The notes: a model not told the origin generated them from the sequence alone. A DNA stretch of 64,000 nucleotides from ZC4RG20 sp963702105 (GCA_963702105.1 OY969712.1:1364001-1428000), one strand, 5' to 3'. Counted from the stretch's first letter, positions 8,673 to 17,041 are shown. Translations and numbers: made by a program.

Positions 8673-9905
8673 TCAGGGGGCCGAGGCGGACGGGGCCGCG
8701 GCGTTCCTGCCGTTGCCGTCGCCGTCGCCGTCGCCGTTGCCGTCGCCGTTGCCGTCGCCGTCGCCGTCGTCGCTCGCGCGCGCCTCGCCGGCCGGCGCGT
8801 GAATCTGCGTGAGCTTCGCCGAGACCCGGGCGCCGGGCCGCGCGCGCTGCTGACCGTCGACGACGACGCGGTCGTCGGCCTCGAGCCCGCTGCGGACGAC
8901 GCGCAGGCCGTCGTGCAGAGGCCCGAGCACGACCTTGCGCGTGGCGACGAGGCCGTCGCCGCCGACCACATAGACGATCCGCTCTGCGCCTTGTGTCCCG
9001 ATGGCCGTGTCGGGCAGCAGCAGCGCGGCGTGCCGCTCGGACGCCTGCAGCTGCATGTGCCCGAACATGCCGGGCGTCAGAAAACCTTCTGGATTGTCCA
9101 CGAGCGCGCGTCCGCGGATCGTGCCCGACGAGGGGTCGATGGTGTTGTCCATGAAGACGAGGCGCCCTGTCCAGCGCGGCCTTTTCTCGTCCTGCAGGCG
9201 GATGCGGACCTTGCGGGCCGCGTCGGACCCGTGCGCTTCCTCGCGCTTGTATTTGAGATACAAGGCTTCCGAGCCCTGAAACTCGAAGTAGATGGGGTCT
9301 ACGGAGACGATCGTCGTCAAGACGGTATCGTCGGCCTTGACGGCGTTGCCCTGGTCCACGCGGCGGTACGAGACGCGGCCGTCGATCGGGGACGAGATCT
9401 CGGTGAATCCGAGGTCGAGCCGGCGCGCCTGAACGGCCGCTCGCGCCGCCTCGAGCTGAGCCTTGGCCGTGCGCAGGTCGGCTTCGCGCGCGTCGAGCTG
9501 CTCCTTGCTCGCGAGCTTCTTGTCCGCGAGGTCGCGGATGCGGTCGAGCTCGCTGCGGGCATTCTCGAGCTTTGCCTCGGCGGCATCCGCGTCCGCCTGC
9601 GCCTGCGCGAGCGCCGCACGAAACGGCCGCGGATCGACCGTGAAGAGCGGTTGACCCTTCTTGACGAGCTCGCCGTCCTCGAAGTGCACGCCGACGACGT
9701 ACCCCGAGACGCGCGGGCGCACGTCCACGCTCTGGACGGCCCGGAACTGCCCGACGTAGTCGTCCCACTCTATGATCCGCTGCGCCAGCGGCTTTGCGAC
9801 CGTGACCTCGGGAAGCTGCGCGGGCGCCTCGGCGGAGGGGGCCTTGGCGCAGGCGGTCACGAGGAGTCCGGCCGCGAGCGCCGGCAGGAGAGGGGAACGT
9901 TGCAT
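8673..9905 (-). CDS. RND efflux periplasmic adaptor lipoprotein
   Basis: This is the membrane-fusion adaptor joining the pump to its outer-membrane channel. The start is ATG 9905, with AGGGAT upstream. A lipobox (LLVTAC, Cys19) predicts lipid anchoring. The two lipoyl half-motifs (VRPRVSGYVVGVHFEDGELV and SSPIDGRVSYRRVDQGNAV) flank an alpha-helical hairpin, followed by beta-barrel segments (VDNPEGFLTPGMFGHMQL). The C-terminus carries an odd run of Asp-Gly/Asn-Gly dipeptides encoded by a hexanucleotide repeat. It is the first gene of the adaptor-pump-MFS operon, probably controlled by the divergent TetR protein. Confidence 0.93.
   Translation of the reverse strand: MQRSPLLPALAAGLLVTACAKAPSAEAPAQLPEVTVAKPLAQRIIEWDDYVGQFRAVQSVDVRPRVSGYVVGVHFEDGELVKKGQPLFTVDPRPFRAALAQAQADADAAEAKLENARSELDRIRDLADKKLASKEQLDAREADLRTAKAQLEAARAAVQARRLDLGFTEISSPIDGRVSYRRVDQGNAVKADDTVLTTIVSVDPIYFEFQGSEALYLKYKREEAHGSDAARKVRIRLQDEKRPRWTGRLVFMDNTIDPSSGTIRGRALVDNPEGFLTPGMFGHMQLQASERHAALLLPDTAIGTQGAERIVYVVGGDGLVATRKVVLGPLHDGLRVVRSGLEADDRVVVDGQQRARPGARVSAKLTQIHAPAGEARASDDGDGDGNGDGNGDGDGDGNGRNAAAPSASAP
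8710..8772. repeat. Hexanucleotide microsatellite in the adaptor gene
   Basis: About ten copies of CCGTCG/CCGTTG run in tandem. On the coding (minus) strand they give a (Asp/Asn-Gly)n tail near the adaptor C-terminus. Such tracts change copy number by slippage in steps of two residues, without breaking frame. Confidence 0.85.
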
Positions 9906-9981
9906 CGTGAAAATCCCTGCGCAAAAGACGACACGCGACCTCGGCGGATCTGCCGGGCCGCGTGTCAACAGTCGGTGACTT

Positions 9982-10011
9982 ATTTAATCGGCGCTGCTAG
10001 TCTCGTGTCAA
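9982..10011 (-). promoter_or_regulatory. Sigma-70-type promoter of the efflux operon
   Basis: Read on the minus strand there is a perfect -35 TTGACA (10006-10011), an 18-nt spacer and a -10 TTAAAT (9982-9987), about 77 nt upstream of the adaptor start. The sequence CGTGTCAAC also occurs at 9961-9969, a direct copy of the stretch around the -35 box. Confidence 0.6.
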
Positions 10012-10020
10012 CGCCGCAGC

Positions 10021-10039
10021 ACGTGAATGTATTTCACGT
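10021..10039. promoter_or_regulatory. Candidate TetR operator in the divergent intergenic region
   Basis: This is a perfect inverted repeat, ACGTGAA-TGTAT-TTCACGT, with 7-bp arms and a 5-bp centre. It lies 10 nt upstream of the efflux -35 box and 33 nt upstream of the tetR start. Its size and position suit a TetR-family operator that controls both directions. Confidence 0.6.
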
Positions 10040-10071
10040 TACGTTTGCCCCATGACCCATTCTTTCGCCCC

Positions 10072-10674
10072 ATGACGTCTCCGGAACCCACGAGGCCGCG
10101 CAACGCGGCCGCGACGCGGGCCGGCATCCTCGCGGCCGCCCGCGAGCGGTTCCTGCGCGACGGCTACGACCTCGCCGGCTTGCGCGCGATCGCGGCGGAG
10201 GCGGGCGTGGACCCCGCGTTGATCTGCCGCTACTTCGGCTCGAAGGAAGGTCTCTTCGCCGAGGTGCTTCAGAGCACGACGGCGGACCCGGCAGAGGTCA
10301 TGGCCGGAGACCGCGCCACGCTGGGCGAACGTCTCGCGCGCGCCATGCTCGATCCTGCGGCGCCTTGCCCCGATCGGATCGCCTTCCTGCAGCTCGCGGC
10401 GCGCTCGAGCTCGTCGGCGGCCGCGAGCCGGCTCGTCCGCCGGCACGTGCAGACCCAGTTCATCGTGCCGTTCAGCCGCTGGCTCGGCGAAGAAGGGGCC
10501 GCAGAGAAGGCGTGGCTCGCCGCGGCCGTGCTCGTCGGCGTCGGGGTCATGGCGGGCATCGACCGGGGATCGCGGCCGGCTTCGGAGGTCGAGGGCGCGA
10601 TAGGGAAGCTGGCCCGCGTGCTGCAGGGCATCGTGGACGCGTGCGAGGTCCCGGCGTCGCGCGCCGGGCGGTGA
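10072..10674 (+). CDS. TetR/AcrR-family transcriptional regulator
   Basis: This is a 200-residue one-component repressor, most likely ligand-responsive control of the divergent efflux operon and of itself. The N-terminal helix-turn-helix spans about residues 14-60 (ILAAARERFLRDGYDLAGLR, then EAGVDPALICRYFGSKEGL). The rest is a helical ligand domain. The start at ATG 10072 puts the family's usual short lead before helix 1. The frame is also open from 10027, but that start lies inside the palindromic operator. The inducing ligand is not evident. Confidence 0.85.
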   Translation: MTSPEPTRPRNAAATRAGILAAARERFLRDGYDLAGLRAIAAEAGVDPALICRYFGSKEGLFAEVLQSTTADPAEVMAGDRATLGERLARAMLDPAAPCPDRIAFLQLAARSSSSAAASRLVRRHVQTQFIVPFSRWLGEEGAAEKAWLAAAVLVGVGVMAGIDRGSRPASEVEGAIGKLARVLQGIVDACEVPASRAGR

Positions 10675-10675
10675 A

Positions 10676-11113
10676 TCAGCAGACGACGAGCTTGCGCGCA
10701 GTCGCACCGCGTTCGGCGCGGCCGTTGGCGCCGTAGGCGGCCGGTTCGGGGGAAAGACCGAGGAGCCTCAAGCTCGCGTCGGTGTGCCGCTGCAACGCCG
10801 CGATCGCGCTGCCCGCAGCCTGGTTCATCTTTCGGCAGCGGCCGAGCCGCTCGACGAACTCATGCCACCAGGGCATCTCGTGGGGCAGCGCAGACATCAA
10901 GAGTCGGGCCGGCAGATCCGCGGTCGCGAGCCGGTCGTCGAGTGTGCGGATGCAGCGGCGTTTGGCCTCGACGGCGGCGAGCAGGGCGTCGGCGTTACGC
11001 CGCCTCAGGGCCTGCGCCTCGGCCTCGAGCGCCTGCTCGAGGTCGGCGACGAGCGGTAGCAGCGGCTTGACCCGGCGCTCGAGCTCGGCAACGGGATCTA
11101 TAAAATCCGCCAT
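10676..11113 (-). CDS. flgN: Flagellar export chaperone FlgN
   Basis: FlgN keeps the hook-filament junction proteins FlgK and FlgL soluble and guides them to the flagellar export gate. The 145-residue protein is almost wholly helical: an N-terminal coiled coil (DLEQALEAEAQALRRRNADALLAAVEAKR) and a C-terminal helix, the FlgN/FlgN-like domain layout. Sequence identity in this family is low, so the call leans on length, helix pattern and its place directly after flgM. It ends 2 bp from the convergent tetR stop. It is probably read from the sigma-28 promoter ahead of flgM. Confidence 0.8.
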   Translation of the reverse strand: MADFIDPVAELERRVKPLLPLVADLEQALEAEAQALRRRNADALLAAVEAKRRCIRTLDDRLATADLPARLLMSALPHEMPWWHEFVERLGRCRKMNQAAGSAIAALQRHTDASLRLLGLSPEPAAYGANGRAERGATARKLVVC

Positions 11114-11167
11114 TGTCTCGTTCCGGTCCGGTCTCGGTTCATGGGCAGCGCGGGCCGCTGCCTCGCG

Positions 11168-11479
11168 TTAAGCTTTCGGCAAGCCGCCGAGCTGGCGGTC
11201 CGCGGCCAGAAGCTTGTCCGCGACCCGGCGCGAGTCCACGCCGTAGGCGCCCTCGGCGATCGCGCCGCGCAGCCTTTCGACGCGCGCGCTGTCGAGGGGC
11301 GCAGGGCCGCCCGCTTCGCGTGCCGCGTCGACGAGACTCTGGGCCGTGCGGGTCAGGGTCACCTGCTCGCGGGCTTCGCCGTCCTGGACGGTCTCGCGCC
11401 GCTCGGCCTGCGCGGATTCGGGCTTCACGGGCTGCGGGCCCGCGATCGAACCGACTCCGGATGCGCTTTTTATGTCCAT
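11168..11479 (-). CDS. flgM: Anti-sigma-28 factor FlgM
   Basis: FlgM binds FliA (sigma-28) and blocks late flagellar genes until it is exported through the finished hook. The 103-residue protein has the disordered N-terminal half and the C-terminal FlgM helices (LDSARVERLRGAIAEGAYGV, then the RRVADKLLA segment) that clamp sigma-28. It is followed after 54 bp by flgN and preceded by a good sigma-28 promoter, giving the usual feedback in which FliA drives its own inhibitor. Confidence 0.92.
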   Translation of the reverse strand: MDIKSASGVGSIAGPQPVKPESAQAERRETVQDGEAREQVTLTRTAQSLVDAAREAGGPAPLDSARVERLRGAIAEGAYGVDSRRVADKLLAADRQLGGLPKA

Positions 11480-11524
11480 CTAATGGTCCCTGCTCGGGAG
11501 CGCTTTTCGCGCCCGTCAGCTCGA

Positions 11525-11551
11525 CTATCGGCCCGGCCCCGAGATTCTTTA
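11525..11551 (-). promoter_or_regulatory. Sigma-28 promoter of flgM-flgN
   Basis: On the minus strand the sequence reads TAAAGAAT, 11 nt, GCCGATAG, which is very close to the FliA consensus TAAAGTTT-N11-GCCGATAA. The -10 end lies about 45 nt upstream of the flgM start. Confidence 0.85.
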
Positions 11552-11607
11552 GGGCGGGCGTCAAAAAAGCGACGCGCTCGGGGGGCGGGGGCAGCCCTCG
11601 ACGACGC

Positions 11608-12327
11608 CTAGAAACCTGCGACGACGTTGCCCGCCCGGTCCACGACGCCTTCGACGACGAGGCCGGAGCGTGTATTGCGTACGCGGACGCGGTCGCCCTG
11701 TGCCGCGTCGGCCAGGGCCTCGCCTTCGGCATCCACGACGAGCCCGCCGCCCTCCGCCCGGATCCGCACGCGCTGACCGCGCTGGACGAGTCGCGGGCGC
11801 TCGAGCATCGCCTGTGTGAGCACCGTCCCGGGGCGGACGAGCCGGCGCAGCACGAGCCCCTTGGCGTCGGCCAGCGCCGCAAGGTACCCGCCGCTGAGCC
11901 GCGCCACGTCGCGGGGCTCGAGCGCGAGCTTCGAGGCGTCGAGGACGTCCCCGCGCGCGGCCGGTGCCGTGAGCACGACGACGTCCACGGTGATCGAGAG
12001 GCGCACCGGCACGTAGAGCGACCACGAAGCGCCGGCCGGGCAGCGCAGGCCCACGACGGCTTCGGAACGGGCGGGCTGGCCCGGCGGATCGAAGGTCTCG
12101 GGCGTGACCGCGCAGGCCGAGAGGTGCAGCCGCGGGTCGAGCCTCACGGCCTCGGCCTTTACGTCCGCGCCCGGCGGCGCGAGCGAACGGGCGATCTCGA
12201 GGGCATGGGACTCGGCGAGCCGCTGCAGACGGTCGTGGCTCTCTTCGCCGGCCGTTCCCGTGGCGGCGGCGAATGCCGTCCAGCACAGCGCGGCGGCCGC
12301 AAACGTAGCTGATCTCAGTAAGGACAT
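11608..12327 (-). CDS. flgA: Flagellar P-ring assembly chaperone FlgA
   Basis: FlgA is the periplasmic chaperone for polymerisation of FlgI into the P ring. The start at ATG 12327 begins a Sec signal peptide (MSLLRSATFAAAALCWTAFAA); the longer frame to 12432 adds residues unlike a signal. The C-terminal SAF domain is clear (ARGDVLDASKLALEPRDV, then RPGTVLTQAML and RRGQRVRIRAEGGGLVV-like text ending near residue 239). It is divergent from flgB and has its own sigma-54 promoter about 70 nt upstream. The 129-bp gap after it holds the flgM promoter. Confidence 0.92.
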   Translation of the reverse strand: MSLLRSATFAAAALCWTAFAAATGTAGEESHDRLQRLAESHALEIARSLAPPGADVKAEAVRLDPRLHLSACAVTPETFDPPGQPARSEAVVGLRCPAGASWSLYVPVRLSITVDVVVLTAPAARGDVLDASKLALEPRDVARLSGGYLAALADAKGLVLRRLVRPGTVLTQAMLERPRLVQRGQRVRIRAEGGGLVVDAEGEALADAAQGDRVRVRNTRSGLVVEGVVDRAGNVVAGF

Positions 12328-12395
12328 GGCGATCTCGCTGTCGAGTAAATGTAGCGTCAAAAAGACGACGCAAAGGGAAGCGTCCGAGAGGGTTC

Positions 12396-12411
12396 TGCAA
12401 TAGGCGTGCCA
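12396..12411 (-). promoter_or_regulatory. Sigma-54 promoter of flgA
   Basis: On the minus strand the sequence reads TGGCACG-CCTA-TTGCA, matching the -24 GG / -12 GC consensus with exact spacing. Transcription would start near 12384, about 57 nt before flgA. Confidence 0.85.
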
Positions 12412-12554
12412 CATCGCGCTCGGTCGTTGCACGGTCTAATTTCTTCGGCATGCGGCAGTTCTTCGCCGCTCGCGGCAAAGTTTTGCCGCCTCGGAGCAGT
12501 GCGCGATGCGTTGCCGCATGTGGAAACGGCCGGTATCCGGGGACATTGTGGCCT

Positions 12555-12570
12555 TGGCACGGCTCTTGCT
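12555..12570 (+). promoter_or_regulatory. Sigma-54 promoter of the flgB operon
   Basis: TGGCACG-GCTC-TTGCT matches the sigma-54 consensus perfectly, 36 nt upstream of the flgB start, which has GGAGG just before it. It is divergent from the flgA promoter, with about 145 nt between the two. Confidence 0.9.
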
Positions 12571-12606
12571 GAGTCGGCCCAACGCAACCGCGGAGGACCT
12601 CGAAAA

Positions 12607-13005
12607 ATGGGCAATCTCGTCGACGCCGCGCTCGGCATTCCGATACGCGCTCTGACGCTCGGGGCCCGGCGCCTCGAGCTCATCGCCAACAACATGGCGA
12701 ATTCCGACACGCCCGGGTTCAAAGCGCGCGACATCGACTTCCGCGCGACGCTCGCGCGCGAGGCGAATGAAGGCGGCAGCCTGACGCTGAGCACGACGGA
12801 GGCCGGCCACATTCAGCCCGACGCCGCGAACGGCGGCGCAGAGGTCAAGTACCGGATTCCGAACACGCCCTCGCTCGACGGCAACACCGTGGACACGCAG
12901 CTCGAGCAATCCGCGTTCTCCGAGGCCGCCGTGCGCTATCAGGCGAGCCTGGACTTTCTCAACAACCGCATCGCCGGCCTGCGCAGCGCGCTGCGCGGCC
13001 AGTAG
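12607..13005 (+). CDS. flgB: Flagellar proximal rod protein FlgB
   Basis: FlgB is the rod subunit nearest the MS ring, exported by the flagellar type III system. The 132-residue protein has the rod N-terminal motif (ARRLELIANNMANSDTPGFKARD) and a C-terminal helix (AAVRYQASLDFLNNRIAGL). The ATG at 12607 follows a strong GGAGG; the frame upstream lacks the family sequence. It is the first gene of the flgB-L run. Confidence 0.95.
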   Translation: MGNLVDAALGIPIRALTLGARRLELIANNMANSDTPGFKARDIDFRATLAREANEGGSLTLSTTEAGHIQPDAANGGAEVKYRIPNTPSLDGNTVDTQLEQSAFSEAAVRYQASLDFLNNRIAGLRSALRGQ

Positions 13006-13014
13006 GAGCCCGAG

Positions 13015-13428
13015 ATGAGCCTCTTCAATATCTTCAATGTGTCCGGCTCGGCGCTCAGCGCTCAATCCGTGCGCTTGAATACGGTCGCGAGCAACATGGC
13101 CAACGCCGACGTCGCGAGCTCGACGGCGGCCGGCGCTTACCGTGCCCGCTATCCGGTCTTCGCGGCCGTCCTCGACCAGGCGACCGGCGAGGCGCAAGGC
13201 GCCGGCGTGCGCGTCGCGGGCATCGCGCAAAGCACGGCCAAGCCGCGCGCGGAGTACCGGCCCGGCGATCCGATGGCCGACGCGGACGGGTATGTCTACT
13301 ACCCGTCGGTCAACGTCGTGGAGCAGATGGCGGACATGATTTCCGCCTCCCGAAGCTACCAGGGCAACGTGGAAGTCATGAACACGGTCAAGCAACTGAT
13401 GCTGCGCACGCTGCAGCTCGGCGGCTGA
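13015..13428 (+). CDS. flgC: Flagellar proximal rod protein FlgC
   Basis: FlgC is a 137-residue rod subunit that polymerises with FlgB and FlgF to form the proximal rod. The N-terminal rod motif (VRLNTVASNMANADVASS) and the C-terminal helix (VVEQMADMISASRSYQGNVE, then TVKQLMLRTLQLG) are both present. It starts 9 bp after flgB with AGGAG in the gap, so the two are co-translated. Confidence 0.95.
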   Translation: MSLFNIFNVSGSALSAQSVRLNTVASNMANADVASSTAAGAYRARYPVFAAVLDQATGEAQGAGVRVAGIAQSTAKPRAEYRPGDPMADADGYVYYPSVNVVEQMADMISASRSYQGNVEVMNTVKQLMLRTLQLGG

Positions 13429-13454
13429 GGCGCAAGGGGCAGGGGTAAGCGGCC

Positions 13455-14150
13455 ATGACGAATTCGATCGACAGCAGCATTCTGAGCGGGCTCGGCATCT
13501 CGGCCGCGTCCACGAGCGCCGCCGCGGCGGCGGCAGGCCCGAGCAACAAGCTCGGCGAAGCGGACTTCATGCAGCTCATGATCACGCAGCTGCGCAACCA
13601 GGATCCGCTCAAGCCGATGGACAGCGCGAACTTTCTCGGGCAGCTCGCGCAGTTCGGCACCGTCTCGGGCATCGGCGACATGAAGACCTCGCTCGACGGT
13701 CTCGCGACGGCGCTCGGCGCGAACCAATCGCTGCAGGCCGCGTCGCTCGTGAACCGCAACGTGCTCGTGCCCGCGCACGAGGGCTGGCTGCCGCCCGCCG
13801 GCACGCTCTCGGGCGCCCTCGATCTGCCGGCCGGCACGAATTCGGCCACCGTAGGCGTCTACGACCTGAGCGGCAGCCTCGTCGCGACCGTGCCCGTGGA
13901 CGCGAGCGAATCCGGGCGCGCGCCCTTCAGCTGGGACGGCACGCTGGCCGACGGCAGCAAGGCCGACCCCGGCTTCTACGAGCTGCGGCCCACCGCGAAC
14001 GTCGCGGGCCAGAACCAGGCCCTCGACGCGCTCGTGGCGGGACGCGTCGAGAGCGTGAACCTTTCGGGCGGCACCTCGGGCTCGATGGCGCTGACCGTGA
14101 CCGGTCTCGGCGTCGTCGATTTCAGCCAGGTGCGCGGCATCTCGAACTAG
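13455..14150 (+). CDS. flgD: Flagellar hook-capping protein FlgD
   Basis: FlgD is the scaffold cap at the tip of the growing hook; it is lost when FlgK arrives. The 231-residue protein has the N-terminal conserved FlgD segment (KLGEADFMQLMITQLRNQDP and LKPMDSANFLGQLAQFGTVSG), then FlgD Ig/tudor-like beta domains (LPAGTNSATVGVYDLSGSLV, FSWDGTLADGSKADPGFYEL). It lies in order between flgC and flgE. Confidence 0.95.
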   Translation: MTNSIDSSILSGLGISAASTSAAAAAAGPSNKLGEADFMQLMITQLRNQDPLKPMDSANFLGQLAQFGTVSGIGDMKTSLDGLATALGANQSLQAASLVNRNVLVPAHEGWLPPAGTLSGALDLPAGTNSATVGVYDLSGSLVATVPVDASESGRAPFSWDGTLADGSKADPGFYELRPTANVAGQNQALDALVAGRVESVNLSGGTSGSMALTVTGLGVVDFSQVRGISN

Positions 14151-14188
14151 CGGGCCTTCGGCCTGCTTTCTGGTCAAGGAGTAGGAAC

Positions 14189-15406
14189 ATGTCCTTCAAC
14201 ACCGCCCTGAGCGGGCTCAACGCCGCCTCGGAAGACCTGCGGGTCACGGGCAACAACATCGCGAATGCCGGCACGACGGGGTTCAAGCAGTCGCGCGCGG
14301 AGTTCGCCGACGTTTTCGCGACGGCTTACTCCGGCATCAGCCGCACGGCCATCGGCACGGGCGTGAAGCTCGCCGACGTGTCGCAGCAGTTCACGCAGGG
14401 CAACATCGAGAACACCGGCAACAACCTGGATCTCGGGATCTCGGGCAAGGGATTCTTCGTGCTCGACGACGGCGGCGCGCGCAGCTATACGCGGGCCGGC
14501 GCGTTTCAGATCGACCGGGACGGCTACGTCGTGAACCCGGACGGCAAGCGGCTGCAGTCCTACCCGGTGCTCGACAGCGCGGCCGGCACCTTCGAGACCG
14601 GCACGCTCTCGGACCTGCGCCTCGCGAGCACGGATGCGCCGCCGCAGGCGACGAGCAGCGTCGAGGCGTCGTTCAACTTGAGCTCGACGGCCGACGACCT
14701 CTCGGCCGTGCCCTTCGATCCGGCCGATGCGAACAGCTACAACTACTCGACGCCGCTGACGCTTTACGACTCGCTCGGCCAGCCGCACGTCTCGACGCTC
14801 TACTTCCGCAACACCGGCGCCCTGTCATGGGACGCGAACCTGACCGTGGACGGCAATCAGGTCGGAGGGGCGCAGCCCCTGAGCTTCGCGGGCGACGGGA
14901 CGCTGGTCTCGCCGACGAGCCCCGTGAGCTTCGGCCAGTACTCGCCGACGAACGGCGCGAATCCGCTCGACGTGAACTTCGACTTCTCGAAGGCGACGGA
15001 GTACGGCAGCCAGAACACCGTCTCGTCGCTGAGCCAGAACGGGTTCGCGAGTGGACGGCTGACGGGCGTAGACATCGATCAACAGGGTGCCGCGTTCGCG
15101 CGTTTCACGAACGGCCAGTCGCTCGCGCTCGGGCAGGTCGCGATCGCAAGCTTCGCGAATCCGCAGGGGCTGCAGCAGACGGGCAACAACGCCTGGGTGG
15201 ATACCTACGCGGCCGGCGAGCCCACTCTGGGGGCCGCCGGCAACGGCGATCTCGGCACGATTCAGTCCGGCGGTCTCGAGGCCTCGAACGTGGACATCGC
15301 CGCCCAGCTCGTGAATCTCATCACGGCGCAGCGCAACTTTCAGGCGAATGCCCAGGTCATCAGCACCTCCGACTCCGTGACTCAAACCATCATCAACATC
15401 CGGTAG
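14189..15406 (+). CDS. flgE: Flagellar hook protein FlgE
   Basis: FlgE is the hook subunit, the flexible joint between rod and filament. The 405-residue protein has the N-terminal motif MSFNTALSGLNAASEDLRVT-GNNIANAGTTGFKQSR and the C-terminal hook helix (NLITAQRNFQANAQVISTSD). The middle D1/D2 domains are variable, as usual. The start has AAGGAG upstream. Its gene position after the hook-cap gene matches other polar systems. Confidence 0.95.
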   Translation: MSFNTALSGLNAASEDLRVTGNNIANAGTTGFKQSRAEFADVFATAYSGISRTAIGTGVKLADVSQQFTQGNIENTGNNLDLGISGKGFFVLDDGGARSYTRAGAFQIDRDGYVVNPDGKRLQSYPVLDSAAGTFETGTLSDLRLASTDAPPQATSSVEASFNLSSTADDLSAVPFDPADANSYNYSTPLTLYDSLGQPHVSTLYFRNTGALSWDANLTVDGNQVGGAQPLSFAGDGTLVSPTSPVSFGQYSPTNGANPLDVNFDFSKATEYGSQNTVSSLSQNGFASGRLTGVDIDQQGAAFARFTNGQSLALGQVAIASFANPQGLQQTGNNAWVDTYAAGEPTLGAAGNGDLGTIQSGGLEASNVDIAAQLVNLITAQRNFQANAQVISTSDSVTQTIINIR

Positions 15407-15416
15407 GCGGCGCACG

Positions 15417-16160
15417 ATGGATCGGCTGCTCTACGTCGCCATGACCGGCGCCCGCGAGGCGCAGACCGCCCAGGCGGTCACCGACAACAACCTCGCGAAT
15501 GCCTCGACGGTCGGCTTCAAGTCCACCCTGGCCGGCGCGATCGACGTATCGCTCACGGGACCGGGCTTCGCCGACGCGCGGGCCTATGCCGTCACGGCCG
15601 GGCACGGTACCGACTTCACGCCGGGCCCGCTCATGGCGACGGGCCGCAACCTCGATGTGGCCGTGAGCGGGCCGGGGTGGATCGCCGTGCAGGCGCCGGA
15701 CGGCTCCGAGGCCTATACGCGTGCCGGCGATCTGCACGTCAACGCCTACGGCATGCTGCAGACGGCCGCCGGCCAGCCCGTGCTCGGCGACGGCGGACCG
15801 ATCTCGCTGCCGCCGTTCGAATCGCTCGAGGTCGCAGGCGACGGCACGGTCAGCATCCGGCCTCAGGGCCAGGAAGCGGCCTCGTTGGCCGTCGTCGGCC
15901 GCATCCGGCTCGTGAACCCGCCCGAGAGCCAGCTCGTCCGCGGCACCGACGGGCTCATGCGGCTCGCGGACGGCTCGACACCCGCGGCCGACGCGAATGT
16001 GCGGCTCGTCTCGGGAATGCTCGAGGGCAGCAACGTGAACGCCGTCTCGGCCATGGTCGATCTCATCGAGCAGGCGCGCAGCTTCGAGATGCACGTGAAG
16101 ATGATGACTGCGGCCGAGCAGAACGACCAGGCCTCGACGGAGCTCATGAAGCTCGCATGA
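15417..16160 (+). CDS. flgF: Flagellar proximal rod protein FlgF
   Basis: FlgF is a 247-residue rod subunit of the FlgF/FlgG family. It starts MDRLLYVAMTGAREAQTAQ, the usual FlgF opening, with the rod motif NNLANASTVGFKS. It has the shared central fold (GRNLDVAVSGPGWIAVQAPD, YTRAGDLHVNAYGMLQT) and a C-terminal helix (VNAVSAMVDLIEQARSFEMH). It starts 10 bp after flgE. Confidence 0.94.
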   Translation: MDRLLYVAMTGAREAQTAQAVTDNNLANASTVGFKSTLAGAIDVSLTGPGFADARAYAVTAGHGTDFTPGPLMATGRNLDVAVSGPGWIAVQAPDGSEAYTRAGDLHVNAYGMLQTAAGQPVLGDGGPISLPPFESLEVAGDGTVSIRPQGQEAASLAVVGRIRLVNPPESQLVRGTDGLMRLADGSTPAADANVRLVSGMLEGSNVNAVSAMVDLIEQARSFEMHVKMMTAAEQNDQASTELMKLA

Positions 16161-16249
16161 CCTCGCGAGCGAAGCCGGCGCAAGCCGTAGGCGGAAGCCG
16201 GCTCGACGCCGCAGGACCAAGCTGGCTCGACCAGCAGGAGTAGTACGAA

Positions 16250-17041
16250 ATGAATCAGGCACTCTGGATTGCGAAGACCGGTCTCGATGCGCAGCAGACG
16301 CGCATGTCCGTGATCTCGAACAACCTCGCGAACGTCAACACGACGGGCTTCAAGAAGAGCCGGGCCGTTTTCGAGGATCTGCTCTATCAGAACGTTCGCC
16401 AGCCCGGCGCGCAGAGCTCGCAGGACACGCAGCTGCCCTCGGGTCTCATGATAGGCACCGGCGTGCACACCGTTGCGACCGAAAAAACCTTCACGCAAGG
16501 CAACCTCGTGCAGACGGACGGTCCGCTCGACGTCGCGATCCAGGGCCGCGGCTTTCTGCAGGTGCTGATGCCGGACGGCTCGGTCGCCTACACGCGGGAC
16601 GGCTCCCTGCAGATCGACAGCAACGGCCAGCTCGTGACGGCCGGCGGGTTCAAGGTTCAGCCCGGGATCGTGATTCCCAACAACGCTCAGTCGGTCACGA
16701 TCAGCCAGGACGGCATCGTCTCGGCGACGGTGCCGGGGAGCGTCGGCGCGACGCAGGTCGGGCAGCTGCAGCTCGCCGACTTCGTGAATCCGACCGGCCT
16801 GCAGGCCATCGGCAACAACCTGCTCGTCGAGACGGCCGCGAGCGGCTCGCCGCAGGTGGGCACGCCGGGCCTCACGGGGCTCGGAACGCTGAATCAGGGC
16901 TCGCTCGAGAGCTCGAACGTGAACACGGTCGAGGAGCTCGTCGACATGATCGAGACGCAGCGCGCGTACGAAATCAACTCGAAGGCGATCTCCGCGGCGG
17001 ACCAGATGCTGCAGTATGCAAACAACAACTTGGGACGGTGA
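16250..17041 (+). CDS. flgG: Flagellar distal rod protein FlgG
   Basis: FlgG forms the distal rod that crosses the peptidoglycan and outer membrane. The 263-residue protein is close to the family consensus (MNQALWIAKTGLDAQQTRMS, NNLANVNTTGFKKSR, YTRDGSLQIDSNGQLVT). Its C-terminal helix is intact (VNTVEELVDMIETQRAYEIN). AGGAG precedes the start. The 89-bp gap before it shows no promoter match, so it is probably read through from flgB. Confidence 0.96.
   Translation: MNQALWIAKTGLDAQQTRMSVISNNLANVNTTGFKKSRAVFEDLLYQNVRQPGAQSSQDTQLPSGLMIGTGVHTVATEKTFTQGNLVQTDGPLDVAIQGRGFLQVLMPDGSVAYTRDGSLQIDSNGQLVTAGGFKVQPGIVIPNNAQSVTISQDGIVSATVPGSVGATQVGQLQLADFVNPTGLQAIGNNLLVETAASGSPQVGTPGLTGLGTLNQGSLESSNVNTVEELVDMIETQRAYEINSKAISAADQMLQYANNNLGR

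Noticed and set aside
5499..10055. A 1518-residue open frame on the plus strand opposite the efflux operon
   Set aside because: It is Arg/Glu/Asp-rich without any family pattern and mirrors the RND pump and adaptor genes, whose motifs are clear. Long antisense frames are expected at this GC content.
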